Part shown: one piece after another, positions 34,101 to 42,311 of the stretch
Layout: each line of letters starts with the position of its first letter
Position numbering within the stretch: the first letter of the stretch is position 1
NCBI GenBank assembly: GCA_016705575.1
Contig: JADIXX010000006.1
Coordinates: forward strand, 419,711 to 483,710
Direction: 5' to 3'
DNA: 64,000 bases
Origin: Candidatus Aalborgicola defluviihabitans
Lineage (GTDB): Bacteria > Pseudomonadota > Gammaproteobacteria > Burkholderiales > Burkholderiaceae_C
The notes under the pieces: model-generated
What the model was told of the DNA's origin: nothing
Seen by the model: the letters and a program-made list of their open reading frames with translations, nothing else
Database searches by the model: none
Made by a program: the position numbers and the translations under genes

Positions 34101-34165
34101 TGGTGGAAACCAAGCGCGATCTGCGTAATATGACCTTGCCTTTTGAGCAGCCTCCCGCGGCTTAA
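31151..34165 (+). CDS. rne: Ribonuclease E
   Basis: RNase E initiates mRNA decay and processes rRNA and tRNA. From ATG 31151 it is 1004 residues; an in-frame ATG 9 bases earlier is too close to the ribosome-binding site. The catalytic half (1-520) includes MLINATQAEERR, the S1 domain (GNIYKAVVTRVEPSLEACFV), the Mg-binding Asp residues in SVDVNSARA and IDFIDMEE, and the Zn-link CPRCGGAG. The C-terminal half is disordered and Arg/Gly-rich (about 620-880, many GEGR and RGG units), the expected RNA-binding scaffold. It ends with a conserved-looking DLRNMTLPFEQPPAA. Confidence 0.97.
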   Translation: MKRMLINATQAEERRLAIVDGQKLLDYEIEIEGREQRKGNIYKAVVTRVEPSLEACFVDYGEDRHGFLPFKEISRMYFKEGVSASQARIQDAIREGQELLVQVEKEERGNKGAALTTFVSLAGRYVVLMPNNPRGGGVSRRIEGEDRAELKENMDQLEYPNGMSIIARTAGIGRSAPELQWDLNYLLKLWSAIDGAAKGGKGAYLIYQESSLVIRAIRDYFNHDIGDILIDTDDVYEQAQQFMAHVMPEHAARVKRYRDDAPLFSRFQIEHQIESAYARTVQLPSGGAIVIDHTEALVSVDVNSARAIKGGDIEETATRTNLEAADEVARQMRLRDLGGLIVIDFIDMEESRNRREVESRLRDALRQDRARVQFGTISKFGLMEMSRQRLRPALSEGASIPCPRCGGAGHIRDTESSALQILRIIQEESLKDSTASVMCQVPVDVASFLLNEKRSEVAKIELKQRINVLLVPNKTLETPNYKLERLKHDDPRLDNIEASYKLADEIEDPTSVTRRSQEPTNKQTPIIKGVLPDAPAPIAAPRPTPVATQQSGHGKHGAAPSHHAKPAVPAETGFFAWLKRLFGAEAPAAVHTVATPTAKPTEGRDGRSNRDANRKPGEGRGEGRNEPRGEGRGPRGEGRNEGRSRGGRNGRGGERQGGAQRERLDSEGKPMNADFSLQAGGSNGETNRQEQRPERAPRNERGDRTERGERGNRNAGRGGERNEGGERGEPRAEGRTDTATGSEDTSDNRNNGNNPAREPREGRGEGRSRGGRGEGRNGRGPRPEGENREVNSDGRQPQLGFADTEPTANGAPEDQPVVMDGNDQAPVTVGTENGEPREKRQRDRYGRERGPRSDRSDREERPDLRIPAEGVLVSNAVERAESTPVAQLNVAPATPMAPAVTATVSVVAPAAAAPAAGNMPKVTPYSLPTDTLLGVAQESGLQWVNSDTAKVQAAQAAIAAEPKPIHVPRERPAAVSLDTGPLVLVETKRDLRNMTLPFEQPPAA

Positions 34166-34202
34166 AGGCACTAGCAGCCATTCATGTGGCGGCTATCAAT
34201 CC

Positions 34203-34226
34203 AAAGGGGCCTGCGGGCCCCTTTTC
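34203..34226 (+). terminator. Rho-independent terminator after rne
   Basis: A stem AAGGGGC / GCCCCTT closed by CTGCGG and followed by TTTTCC lies about 40 bases after the rne stop. Confidence 0.8.
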
Positions 34227-34229
34227 CAT

Positions 34230-34608
34230 GGGTGGCACGGGCGGATCAGAACAAATCGACGGCACCCACCTGGATGGTGTCGCCAAACAACCTACAACGC
34301 ACCAGATCGTCATGGCTGTAAACCTAGTTACGGTCCTTGTTTCGAGGTCACTTTAGTCCAGCGACTTGTACGTGTTGCGAAAAAATCCCCCTGCGCGCAA
34401 CCACTTGCAAATGCCTTCCAGTTAAAAGTGCACCAGAATGGATTTCAATCACGCTTTCGTCTTGATCGGCTGTGCCCCCATACAAGCGGAGGTACTGATG
34501 CGGAGGCCTTCTTGCAAACGGCGCAGGCGATTGCGTTTATCGTGCAGCTTGATGATATGTTCGGTGAATTTCGCCATGGCAACTTAATGGCCCCGAATAC
34601 GGGTCAAG
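34230..34608. other. Intergenic stretch without a supported gene (rne-hemY)
   Basis: I find no convincing gene. A 42-residue minus-strand frame (34449-34577, MAKFTEHIIKLHDKRNRL) is basic but unrecognised and has no clear ribosome-binding site. The stretch separates the convergent rne and hemY genes, so it may hold their 3' ends and decayed sequence. Confidence 0.4.
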
Positions 34609-35886
34609 TCACTTTTTTGCGGCTTCACGGTAAGCCTCTGCGGCAGCTTGTGCATCCTGTCGTTGTTCGGCCAACTGCGCCAACGCGAGCCAAGTGTCGC
34701 GTCGCAATTCAGACTCTTGCAAAATAGCCAGCGACTGCTTGAGCAATTGCTGAGCCTTGCCCCACAGACGCAGACGCATGCAAACCACGCCGGCCAAGTA
34801 CTGCAGCGCCGCATTGCGCGGGTTGCTCAGTTGTGCGGTTTCGATCCGGGTCAGCCAGGACGTATCCAACTCACCCCCGGTGGCGGCAAATCCACGCTCC
34901 AGCACCCGCGCCAAGCGCACGCGCTGTGACAGCGATAGATTGTCATAATTTTGTACCATGCTGTCCCACACCGGCAATACCCATTGGCGCGACAGCGCTA
35001 CATCACCACCGTGGGCAAGGAGTCGCTCGCTCGCCTCGAACGCGACCTCTGGGATGCGCTGCTCAGCGGTGTCCAATGCGTCCCAGGCACGTTGAATCTG
35101 CACGCCGTCGTGTGAATCGCGAATCAGCTCAATGGCAAGTCCTCGGGTAATGCTCTTGCCCGCAGCCTCGGAAAAAGCCCTGTGCTTGGTCAGCAAGCGT
35201 GCCGTCTCCAACGCACTCTGTAACTGCCCGGCCAAACGCGCCGCACGAAAGCGCATGCGCAAAGCCACGGTGCGGCGTGCCGCACCGTGGGGTAACTGAT
35301 CCAGCCACTGCAGGGCGCCAGGGGCATCCTGATCGTCCAGCGCCCAACGTGCACCCCGCAACTGCACGCCTTCACGGGCTTCCTGCGCATCGCGGCTGGA
35401 GGACTCTTGCAAGGCTTTTTGAAAATGCTCGTCGCGCACACTGCGGTCCTGCAAGGCATGCGCGCTTTCGGCCGCCAGCAAATGCGACAACGTGCGCAGG
35501 CGCGCGCCGTTGCCCAGTCGCTCACCCCGACGTTTCACCGATTCCTCCAGTGACAACACCAGCTCAGCTGACTTGCGCGCACGAATAAAGCGCCCCGACA
35601 CCAGATGCGATAACGACTCCAGCAATGCCATATGTAACGCACGTTCACTCTGCAACAAACGCCATTGGCGAGCTTGATGGGGAATGCTCATCAAGGCCGC
35701 CAGAGCCCGCATAGCCAAGTGCAGCACCACAAAGCTGCCAGTCAACAAGAGCAGGAACAGGTTGAGCGACAGGTCAACCCGGTGCGGTGGCCAGAACAGC
35801 GTCACGCTGGCGTGGTTGTTACCCGCAAACAGCGCGCTTGCCACCGCAATCGCAAACAAGGCCATCAGCCACAATGCAACGCGCAT
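34609..35886 (-). CDS. hemY: Haem biosynthesis-associated TPR protein HemY
   Basis: The 425-residue inner-membrane protein has two N-terminal transmembrane helices (MRVALWLMALFAIAVASALF and LNLFLLLLTGSFVVLHLAM) and a long cytoplasmic or periplasmic TPR-rich helical region. This is the proteobacterial HemY_N family, not the protoporphyrinogen oxidase of the same name. Its precise role is unknown, but it is always with hemC-hemD-hemX, as here, and is linked to haem synthesis. Confidence 0.92.
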   Translation of the reverse strand: MRVALWLMALFAIAVASALFAGNNHASVTLFWPPHRVDLSLNLFLLLLTGSFVVLHLAMRALAALMSIPHQARQWRLLQSERALHMALLESLSHLVSGRFIRARKSAELVLSLEESVKRRGERLGNGARLRTLSHLLAAESAHALQDRSVRDEHFQKALQESSSRDAQEAREGVQLRGARWALDDQDAPGALQWLDQLPHGAARRTVALRMRFRAARLAGQLQSALETARLLTKHRAFSEAAGKSITRGLAIELIRDSHDGVQIQRAWDALDTAEQRIPEVAFEASERLLAHGGDVALSRQWVLPVWDSMVQNYDNLSLSQRVRLARVLERGFAATGGELDTSWLTRIETAQLSNPRNAALQYLAGVVCMRLRLWGKAQQLLKQSLAILQESELRRDTWLALAQLAEQRQDAQAAAEAYREAAKK

Positions 35887-35888
35887 GG

Positions 35889-36920
35889 TCAGCGTCCCGC
35901 TGCTGCTGTGGCCAAAGCCGCCAAGGTGTCGTCTACCCTGGGCAGCTCCAGTGCCTTCAACTGGCCACGCAACTGCTGCAGCATGGCACTAGCCGCCTGG
36001 GTTTTTCGGGAAGAAGCATCAAAATACCGCCCCAAAGACACCGATGCGGCACCCAGATCAGAGCGTACGGAGTCAATCTGGCGCGACAGCAAGCCCAGTC
36101 GCGCGTTGAGCAATTTGAGCTTGAGGTTTTCGCGCAGGAAGAACGACTGCTCGGGCGACAGCAGCGCAGCATCCGGATCTTCAATACGGCTCACGCGCAC
36201 CAGACTACGCAATTCGGTACCCACGAGTTGCGCCATGCGCACCCACCAGTTGGTAACGGTTTCCTCAGACTTGCGTTTGAGCGTGTCGCTGCCGCCGCTG
36301 CGCGCGAGCGGCACTGCATTGGCAATCGGCAACTCATCGGCCAGCGACACCAACTCGTCAAGCTTGACCAGCAGTGATGGCGTGTCAGCCATGGCGGTGG
36401 ACTTGATACGTGCCATGTCACGGCCAATGGCCCGCTGCACTGGTGTAAGGCGCGGTTGTGCCGCGCGGTTGATCCGCAATTCTGCCGTCTTGAGAGCCGC
36501 CAACAGGGGCTCCACGCTACCGGTCAATTGGGACTGCTGCTGTGCCAATCGCACGGCGGATTCGATGTCCACCAACAGGTTTTCGTCCCGCGAGTGGGAC
36601 AGGCTTTGCATCAGTTCTTCAAGTTGCGTACGCTGTAAGGAGACTTCACTGACCCGGGCTTCTGTCACGGCCTGTTTGGCCGCAGTTTCCATCGCCAACT
36701 CCTGTGCCCGGCGTGCGGTGACTCGCGCCTCGGTGGCCTGGGCGCCGGCATCCGCGCTCTGCCGCGCCAACTGTTCCTGGATTCCACTGAGTTTTTGCCA
36801 CAAAAGACCGCAGCCGACCAGCGCCACCACCGCCAAGACGGCGGCTGCGAGCGGCAGACGCGGCACTTGTGGAGCGTGCGGTGTCTCTGGTGCCACGATC
36901 ACACTGGGCTCAGGTTTCAT
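35889..36920 (-). CDS. hemX: HemX family membrane protein
   Basis: 343 residues with a short cytoplasmic N-terminus, one transmembrane helix (LPLAAAVLAVVALVGCGLLW) and a periplasmic coiled coil (about 45-110, rich in Ala, Glu, Gln and Arg). The C-terminal domain includes VTNWWVRMAQLVGTELRSLV. These proteins are often mislabelled uroporphyrinogen-III methyltransferases, but no methylase motif is present. The start overlaps the hemD stop by 4 bases. Confidence 0.9.
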   Translation of the reverse strand: MKPEPSVIVAPETPHAPQVPRLPLAAAVLAVVALVGCGLLWQKLSGIQEQLARQSADAGAQATEARVTARRAQELAMETAAKQAVTEARVSEVSLQRTQLEELMQSLSHSRDENLLVDIESAVRLAQQQSQLTGSVEPLLAALKTAELRINRAAQPRLTPVQRAIGRDMARIKSTAMADTPSLLVKLDELVSLADELPIANAVPLARSGGSDTLKRKSEETVTNWWVRMAQLVGTELRSLVRVSRIEDPDAALLSPEQSFFLRENLKLKLLNARLGLLSRQIDSVRSDLGAASVSLGRYFDASSRKTQAASAMLQQLRGQLKALELPRVDDTLAALATAAAGR

Positions 36921-37720
36921 TGCTGCGATTCTATCGACGCCATCAGTGCCGCCAGGGTTGGGCGTGACTCACACACCACACCAAACCCGGCTGCGCGGGC
37001 CGCTTGCGCAATGCGACCATGGGTGACCACCGCCTTGGCCAGGGCCCAGGACTGACCAGGGCAGGACGCTGCCAGATTGGAAATAGCCTCGGAACTGCTG
37101 AACAGCCAGACCGAGCCATCGGCCGCAGCTGCCTGCGCCAGCTGACGCTCAGGTTCGCCCAAGTCGGGCTGCCGGCGCTGGTAGGAAACTACAAACTCCA
37201 CTTCACCACCGGCGCGACGCACCTGCTCGGCAAACCAGTCACGCCCAGCACCATCGGCGGCAACGCCACTGGTAGCCTCGGCCTTGCCGGCACCCCGCAC
37301 AATCAGCAACCGAAATCCCGGCACCACTCGGTGGCCCACCACAGCCCACAAGGCTTCCGAATCAAACTGATCCGCATCGCGGTCAGGCATGTCAATGTGG
37401 TCCGGTTCAACACCGTTCCGTTTCAGTGCCGAAAAGCTGCCTGGTCCGATGACAAATACTCTAATTTTGATAGCGCCTTGTGCATCCAGCACGGGGGCTA
37501 CAGCCGGTTTATATGCAAAAAAATGGTCTACGGCATTACCGCTAACAAACATCACTGCATCAAAACTGTCCAGTCGCTGCCACGCCGCCTGCACAGCCTC
37601 GGGGCGGGGCGCAGGCAGCACGCCGATCAACGGGAGTGCGACTGCATCAAAGCCAGCCTCTACCAGGGCATCCACCCATTTCCGGGCCTCTTGTTTGGGA
37701 CGGGTGACGAGAACACGCAT
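36917..37720 (-). CDS. hemD: Uroporphyrinogen-III synthase
   Basis: HemD closes hydroxymethylbilane to uroporphyrinogen III with D-ring inversion. The 267-residue protein opens RVLVTRPKQEARKWVDAL and has the FVSGNAVDHFF and IVRGAGKAEATS stretches of the family. Residues about 71-88 (KPAVAPVLDAQGAIKIR) are encoded by a reversed family A repeat, placed just before the VFVIGPGSFSAL strand. It follows hemC by three bases. Confidence 0.93.
   Translation of the reverse strand: MRVLVTRPKQEARKWVDALVEAGFDAVALPLIGVLPAPRPEAVQAAWQRLDSFDAVMFVSGNAVDHFFAYKPAVAPVLDAQGAIKIRVFVIGPGSFSALKRNGVEPDHIDMPDRDADQFDSEALWAVVGHRVVPGFRLLIVRGAGKAEATSGVAADGAGRDWFAEQVRRAGGEVEFVVSYQRRQPDLGEPERQLAQAAAADGSVWLFSSSEAISNLAASCPGQSWALAKAVVTHGRIAQAARAAGFGVVCESRPTLAALMASIESQQ
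37463..37504 (+). repeat. Dispersed repeat family A inside hemD (in frame, antisense to the gene)
   Basis: The plus strand reads AATTTTGATAGCGCCTTGTG then CATCCAGCACGGGGGCTACA. The coding strand yields VAPVLDAQGAIKI within HemD. Confidence 0.65.
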
Positions 37721-37723
37721 GGA

Positions 37724-38650
37724 TCAGTCCTTTGTACCAGTCTGCTGACCGACCTTGATCTGCAGTTGCTGCGCCACCTGCTCACCCAGCAGGGTGGCTG
37801 CAGCGCAATCGGCGACCGGTCCCTGGGCGTGTGCATGCGCCAAGGGTTGCATACCTTCAGGATCGCCCCAGGTGGCGCGGATGCTGAGCACATCCCCCGC
37901 CAGCGTGGCATAAGCCGCCAACGGCATGGAGCAACTACCACCCATCACGCGACTGACTGCCCGTTCAGCCGACACCGCCAGCAAGGTGGGCGTATGCACA
38001 AGGGATTGCAGCGCCTGGATGACGTCGGCGCGGCTGGAGCGCACTTCAATGCCCAGCGCGCCTTGCCCGGCGGCGGGCAGCATCTGTTCGGGATCAAACA
38101 CTGCACGAATGCGCGCGCCCAGCCCCAACCGCTTCAAACCAGCAGCCGCCAGCACAATGCCGTCGTAATGACCGTCGTCGAGCTTCTTCAACCGGGTGTC
38201 GAGGTTGCCACGCAGAGGCTCGACCTTCAAATCGGGGCGCAGTGCGCGCAGTAGCGCGACGCGACGCAAACTGGAAGTGCCCACCACCGCGCCTTGGGGC
38301 AGCGCATCGACACTGGCGAAGCGGCTGGAGACCCAGGCGTCGCGCGGGTCTTCACGCTCCATGACGCAGGCCAGGCTGAAACCTTCTGGCAACTCCATGG
38401 GCACGTCTTTCAACGAGTGCACCGCCAGATCGGCCTGGCCGAGTTCCAGCGCCACTTCCAGTTCCTTCACAAACAGACCCTTGCCACCCACCTTGCTGAG
38501 TGAGCGGTCCAGTATCTGGTCTCCCTTGGTGGTCATACCCAGCAAATGGACGGTGTGGCCTTGTTGTTGAAGCAGTGCCTTGACATGCTCGGCCTGCCAC
38601 ATGGCCAGGCGACTTTCGCGCGTGGCGATGGTAAAAGTGTGTGCAACCAT
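37724..38650 (-). CDS. hemC: Hydroxymethylbilane synthase (porphobilinogen deaminase)
   Basis: HemC polymerises four porphobilinogens to hydroxymethylbilane. The 308-residue protein has the start FTIATRESRLAMWQAEHV, the catalytic region VHSLKDVPMELPEGF, and the dipyrromethane-cofactor Cys in MGGSCSMPLAAYA. It heads the hemCDXY unit and is divergent from ppc with fewer than 60 bases between starts. Confidence 0.97.
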   Translation of the reverse strand: MVAHTFTIATRESRLAMWQAEHVKALLQQQGHTVHLLGMTTKGDQILDRSLSKVGGKGLFVKELEVALELGQADLAVHSLKDVPMELPEGFSLACVMEREDPRDAWVSSRFASVDALPQGAVVGTSSLRRVALLRALRPDLKVEPLRGNLDTRLKKLDDGHYDGIVLAAAGLKRLGLGARIRAVFDPEQMLPAAGQGALGIEVRSSRADVIQALQSLVHTPTLLAVSAERAVSRVMGGSCSMPLAAYATLAGDVLSIRATWGDPEGMQPLAHAHAQGPVADCAAATLLGEQVAQQLQIKVGQQTGTKD

Positions 38651-38687
38651 GGGTTGTGCGTCGTAACCTGTTTGTAATCAATCGCGA

Positions 38688-41648
38688 ATGGTCAATGCTA
38701 GCATGGGCATCATGAAAAATGCATCCGCTCCCAGTACCGCCAAACGCAGCAAGGACAACGAACGCCCACTGGTGGAAGACATCCGCCTGCTGGGCCGGAT
38801 TCTGGGTGATGAGATCCGCGACCAGGACGGTGTCGCTGCTTTTGATCTGATCGAAAAGATCCGCACCCTGTCGGTGGCGTTTCGTCGCGATGCCGACCAA
38901 GAGGCGGACAAGGCGCTCAAAAAATTGCTCAAGGGGCTGTCGGGCGACCAGACGGTCAGCGTCATCCGTGCTTTCACCTATTTTTCGCACCTGGCCAACC
39001 TGGCCGAAGACCGCCACCATATCCGTCGCCGCGCCCTGCACGAGCGCGCTGGCGACACGCAGGAAGGCAGCATTGAGGTAGCGATGTCGCGCCTGCGTTG
39101 GGCCGGCATTGCGACCAAGGCCATTGCGGCTACTCTGGCGCAGAGCTATGTCTCGCCCGTGCTGACTGCCCACCCCACCGAAGTGCAACGCAAGAGCATT
39201 CTGGATGCCGAGCGCGACATCGCCCAGTTGCTGACCGCTCGCGACGAGATCAGGATGCGCGCCGCTTACTTTGACAACAAAAAGGATGCGTTTACCGCCC
39301 GCGAACTGGCCGCCAACGAAGCCCAGATGCGTGCCCGCGTAACCCAGTTGTGGCAAACCCGCCTGCTGCGCCTCAACAAGCTTACCGTAGTCGACGAGAT
39401 CGAGAACGCACTGAGCTATTACGAATCCACTTTCCTGCGGGAGATTCCCAAGCTCTACGCCAACCTGGAGCAACTGCTAAGCAACCAGCCGGTGTACAGT
39501 TTTTTGCGCATGGGCCAGTGGATTGGTGGCGACCGCGATGGCAACCCCAACGTCAGCGCCCAGACCCTGGAATATGCGCTGCGCCGCCAAGCCGAAGTGG
39601 CGCTGCGCCACTACCTGACCGAGGTGCATTTTTTGGGTGGCGAACTGTCGGTTTCGGCTCTGCTGACCGAATGCACGCCCGAGATGCAAGCCCTGGCCGA
39701 AAGCTCGCCAGACCGCAACGTGCACCGCATGGACGAGCCCTACCGACGGGCCCTGACCGGTGTTTACGCGCGCCTGGCCGCCACCCTGCTTGAGCTAACT
39801 GGAACCGAGGCCGCCCGCCACGCCGTAGCCCCACAAAATCCCTACCGCACTGCTCAGGAATTTTCTGCCGAATTGCGCACCATTGAGGCCTCACTACAAA
39901 CCAACCACGGCGCGGTACTGGTGACTCAGCGGCTGCGCCCGCTGATCCGCGCAGTGGAAGTATTTGGCTTTCATTTGGCCACGGTGGACCTGCGCCAAAG
40001 CTCGGACAAACATGAGGAAGTGGTGGCCGAACTACTGGCCACTGCGCGCATCGAGGCCAACTACAGCGCCCTGGACGAAGCCGCCAAGCGCACCCTGTTG
40101 CTGGGCCTGCTGAACGATGCCCGTTCCCTGCAGGTCCATGGCGCGGCCTATTCAGCCCACACGCAGAGCGAAATCGCCATTTTTGCCATGGCCAAGGTCA
40201 TGCGCGAGCGCTTTGGGTATGAGGCGATTCGCCACTACATCATCAGCCACACTGAGACAGTGAGCGACCTGCTGGAAGTGCTGCTGCTGCAAAAGGAAGT
40301 GGGTCTGATGCGCGGCGTGCTCAGCGACAAAGCCCGGCAACCCGCCGCCGGGCCGTCCCGTGTCGTTCAGGCTCTGTCGAGCCCGAACGAGGGCGGGTTC
40401 GCCCCCCCGGGGGGCAGCGACCCGCGCAGCGGTGGAGCGTGGGGGCCAGTTTGCGACCTGATCGTAGTGCCGCTGTTTGAAACCATTGAAGACCTGCGCA
40501 ATGCCGCGCCCATCATGCGCGATTTCTATGCTTTGCCCGGCTTGGCTGCACTGGTGCAGCACAGCGGTGGCGAGCAGGACATCATGCTGGGCTACTCCGA
40601 CAGCAACAAGGACGGCGGCATCTTCACCAGCAACTGGGAGTTGTACCGTGCCGAAATTGCGCTGGTGGAGCTGTTCGATGAACTGGCCCGTTCACACAAG
40701 ATCCGGTTGCGCTTGTTCCATGGTCGTGGCGGCACGGTGGGACGCGGCGGCGGCCCCAGTTACGAGGCCATCCTGGCCCAACCCCCCGGCACGGTGCGCG
40801 GCCAAATCCGCCTGACCGAACAGGGTGAGGTGATTGGCTCCAAATATGCCAACCCGGAAATTGGCCGCCGCAACCTGGAAACCCTGGTGGCGGCCACCCT
40901 GGAGGCAACTCTGCTGCAACCTACCAAGTCCGCCACCGAAGCATTTTTGGAGGCGGCCGCCGAACTCTCCAGCAGCAGCATGGCCGCCTACCGCGCCCTA
41001 GTGTACGAGACCCCTGGCTTCACCGAATACTTCTTCAGTTCCACCCCGATTCGCGAAATTGCCGAACTCAACATTGGTTCTCGCCCCGCTTCACGCACGG
41101 CCAGCCATCGCATCGAAGACCTGCGCGCCATTCCCTGGGGGTTTAGCTGGGGGCAGTGCCGCTTGACTCTGCCCGGCTGGTATGGTTTTGGTTCGGCGGT
41201 ACAGGCCTTTACCAAAGTTGGCACGGCGCAGCAGCAGAAGGAGCGCATCGCTCTGCTACAAAAGATGTACCGCCAATGGCCGTTCTTCAAGACCCTGCTG
41301 TCCAACATGGACATGGTCATGGCCAAGAGCGATCTGGCCCTAGCCTCGCGCTATTCCGAACTGGTGGCCGACACCCGTTTGCGCAAGAAGGTCTTCACCA
41401 CCATCGAAGCCGAATGGCATGCTACCGCGCAGGCACTGGCCACCATCACCGGTGAGAAAAACCGCCTTGCCAACAACGCGGCCCTGCAACGCTCTATCCG
41501 CCACCGCTTCCCCTATATCGACCCATTGCACCACTTGCAGGTGGAACTGATTCGGCGCTACCGCTCAGGCCACGCCGACGAGCGCGAACAGCACGGCATC
41601 CACATCTCTATCAACGGCATTGCAGCGGGGTTGCGCAATACGGGTTGA
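38688..41648 (+). CDS. ppc: Phosphoenolpyruvate carboxylase with a repeat-derived insertion
   Basis: PEPC makes oxaloacetate from PEP and bicarbonate. The frame gives up to 986 residues; ATG at 38688, 38703 or 38712 are all possible starts. Motifs: the catalytic His in VLTAHPTEVQRKSI, GYSDSNKDGG, the mobile loop FHGRGGTVGRGGGP, and the C-terminal RNTG. Between LMRGVLSDKAR and CDLIVVPLFETIEDL (about residues 550-590) lie roughly 40 extra Pro/Gly/Ser-rich residues absent from the family, matching a family B repeat. The frame is open across it. Whether the enzyme tolerates the loop is not known. Confidence 0.95.
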   Translation: MVNASMGIMKNASAPSTAKRSKDNERPLVEDIRLLGRILGDEIRDQDGVAAFDLIEKIRTLSVAFRRDADQEADKALKKLLKGLSGDQTVSVIRAFTYFSHLANLAEDRHHIRRRALHERAGDTQEGSIEVAMSRLRWAGIATKAIAATLAQSYVSPVLTAHPTEVQRKSILDAERDIAQLLTARDEIRMRAAYFDNKKDAFTARELAANEAQMRARVTQLWQTRLLRLNKLTVVDEIENALSYYESTFLREIPKLYANLEQLLSNQPVYSFLRMGQWIGGDRDGNPNVSAQTLEYALRRQAEVALRHYLTEVHFLGGELSVSALLTECTPEMQALAESSPDRNVHRMDEPYRRALTGVYARLAATLLELTGTEAARHAVAPQNPYRTAQEFSAELRTIEASLQTNHGAVLVTQRLRPLIRAVEVFGFHLATVDLRQSSDKHEEVVAELLATARIEANYSALDEAAKRTLLLGLLNDARSLQVHGAAYSAHTQSEIAIFAMAKVMRERFGYEAIRHYIISHTETVSDLLEVLLLQKEVGLMRGVLSDKARQPAAGPSRVVQALSSPNEGGFAPPGGSDPRSGGAWGPVCDLIVVPLFETIEDLRNAAPIMRDFYALPGLAALVQHSGGEQDIMLGYSDSNKDGGIFTSNWELYRAEIALVELFDELARSHKIRLRLFHGRGGTVGRGGGPSYEAILAQPPGTVRGQIRLTEQGEVIGSKYANPEIGRRNLETLVAATLEATLLQPTKSATEAFLEAAAELSSSSMAAYRALVYETPGFTEYFFSSTPIREIAELNIGSRPASRTASHRIEDLRAIPWGFSWGQCRLTLPGWYGFGSAVQAFTKVGTAQQQKERIALLQKMYRQWPFFKTLLSNMDMVMAKSDLALASRYSELVADTRLRKKVFTTIEAEWHATAQALATITGEKNRLANNAALQRSIRHRFPYIDPLHHLQVELIRRYRSGHADEREQHGIHISINGIAAGLRNTG
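40344..40446 (+). repeat. Dispersed GC-rich repeat family B inserted in frame in ppc
   Basis: The copy begins GCCGCCGGGCCG and ends GAGCGTGGGGGC, like the intergenic copies at 9782 and 60964, with the CCCCCCCGGGGGGCAGCG middle. It contributes residues such as VVQALSSPNEGGFAPPGG. Confidence 0.75.
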
Positions 41649-41655
41649 TGAAAAT

Positions 41656-41710
41656 ACGGCCTCTAGCACTCGTCGGATATACGTAATACGCTATTATTTT
41701 TATAGTGTCT
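41656..41710 (-). repeat. Dispersed repeat family A, intergenic copy after ppc
   Basis: The plus strand reads GGCCTCTAGCACTCGTCGGA then TATACGTAATACGC and TATTATTTTTATAG, an inverted copy immediately after the ppc stop. Confidence 0.75.
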
Positions 41711-41741
41711 TGAGTTTTTCACGCTTTGGCCCCCAGGACTG

Positions 41742-41763
41742 AAGGAACGGCTATCCGTTCTTT
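41742..41763 (+). terminator. Possible terminator after ppc
   Basis: AAGGAACGG and CCGTTCTTT form a nine-pair stem (one G-T) around CTAT, followed by a short T-rich end. The T tract is weak, so this is tentative. Confidence 0.45.
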
Positions 41764-41855
41764 GGCCTACGCATCAAGCCAGGTATTCGCATTGCCAGGC
41801 GGCGCAACCGCCCTGCACAGGTGGCAGGCCCTGAAGTAAACCGGGGGCCAGACCG

Positions 41856-42062
41856 CTATTCACCGCCAATCACGAATGTGACTTGCATGTTGACGCGATA
41901 GGTGGTGATGCGACCGTCCTCGACAGTGATTTTTTGTTCCTTGATCCATGCGCCGCGCACGTTGGCGACGGTGTCGCATGCGCGAGCAATACCTTCTTTG
42001 ATGGCATCGTCGAAACTGGTTTTACTCGTGGCGCTGACTTCAATAACTTTGGCGACGCTCAT
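41856..42062 (-). CDS. Dodecin
   Basis: Dodecins are flavin-storing dodecamers. The 68-residue protein has the family signature KVIEVSATSKTSFDDAI and VRGAWIKEQKITVEDGRI, with the flavin-stacking Trp in GAWIKEQ. ATG 42062 is chosen over a long upstream extension because it gives the canonical MSVAKVIEV start and has AAGGAG at the right distance. It is a single gene between ppc and the algR-type regulator. Confidence 0.93.
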   Translation of the reverse strand: MSVAKVIEVSATSKTSFDDAIKEGIARACDTVANVRGAWIKEQKITVEDGRITTYRVNMQVTFVIGGE

Positions 42063-42311
42063 GGGGAGACTCCTTAATGGGGTGAATTGAACGGGTTGGG
42101 TGCTAGATGAGACATGCCATTCTGGCTCCGCGTTCCCGTTTGGAGTGTCCATTGTTGTCGTGACGCTGGAGTTGGTCTGTGCGCCACCATACCGAAGGCG
42201 ACAAACATTTTCATCACCCTCGGGCATCCAAATTCAACCTGCCATGGCTTCCCACGGGTGAACCCCAGGTTAGGCGCCAACGGGGCCGCTGACCTTGATC
42301 ACTTGCTCCAG

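Noticed and set aside
34166..34200. Possible decayed family A repeat just after rne (CACTAGC, then GGCTATCAA)
   Set aside because: Only the ends resemble the repeat; the middle does not, so chance cannot be excluded.
34449..34577. A 42-residue basic peptide frame on the minus strand
   Set aside because: Too short and isolated, without a clear ribosome-binding site or recognisable relatives.
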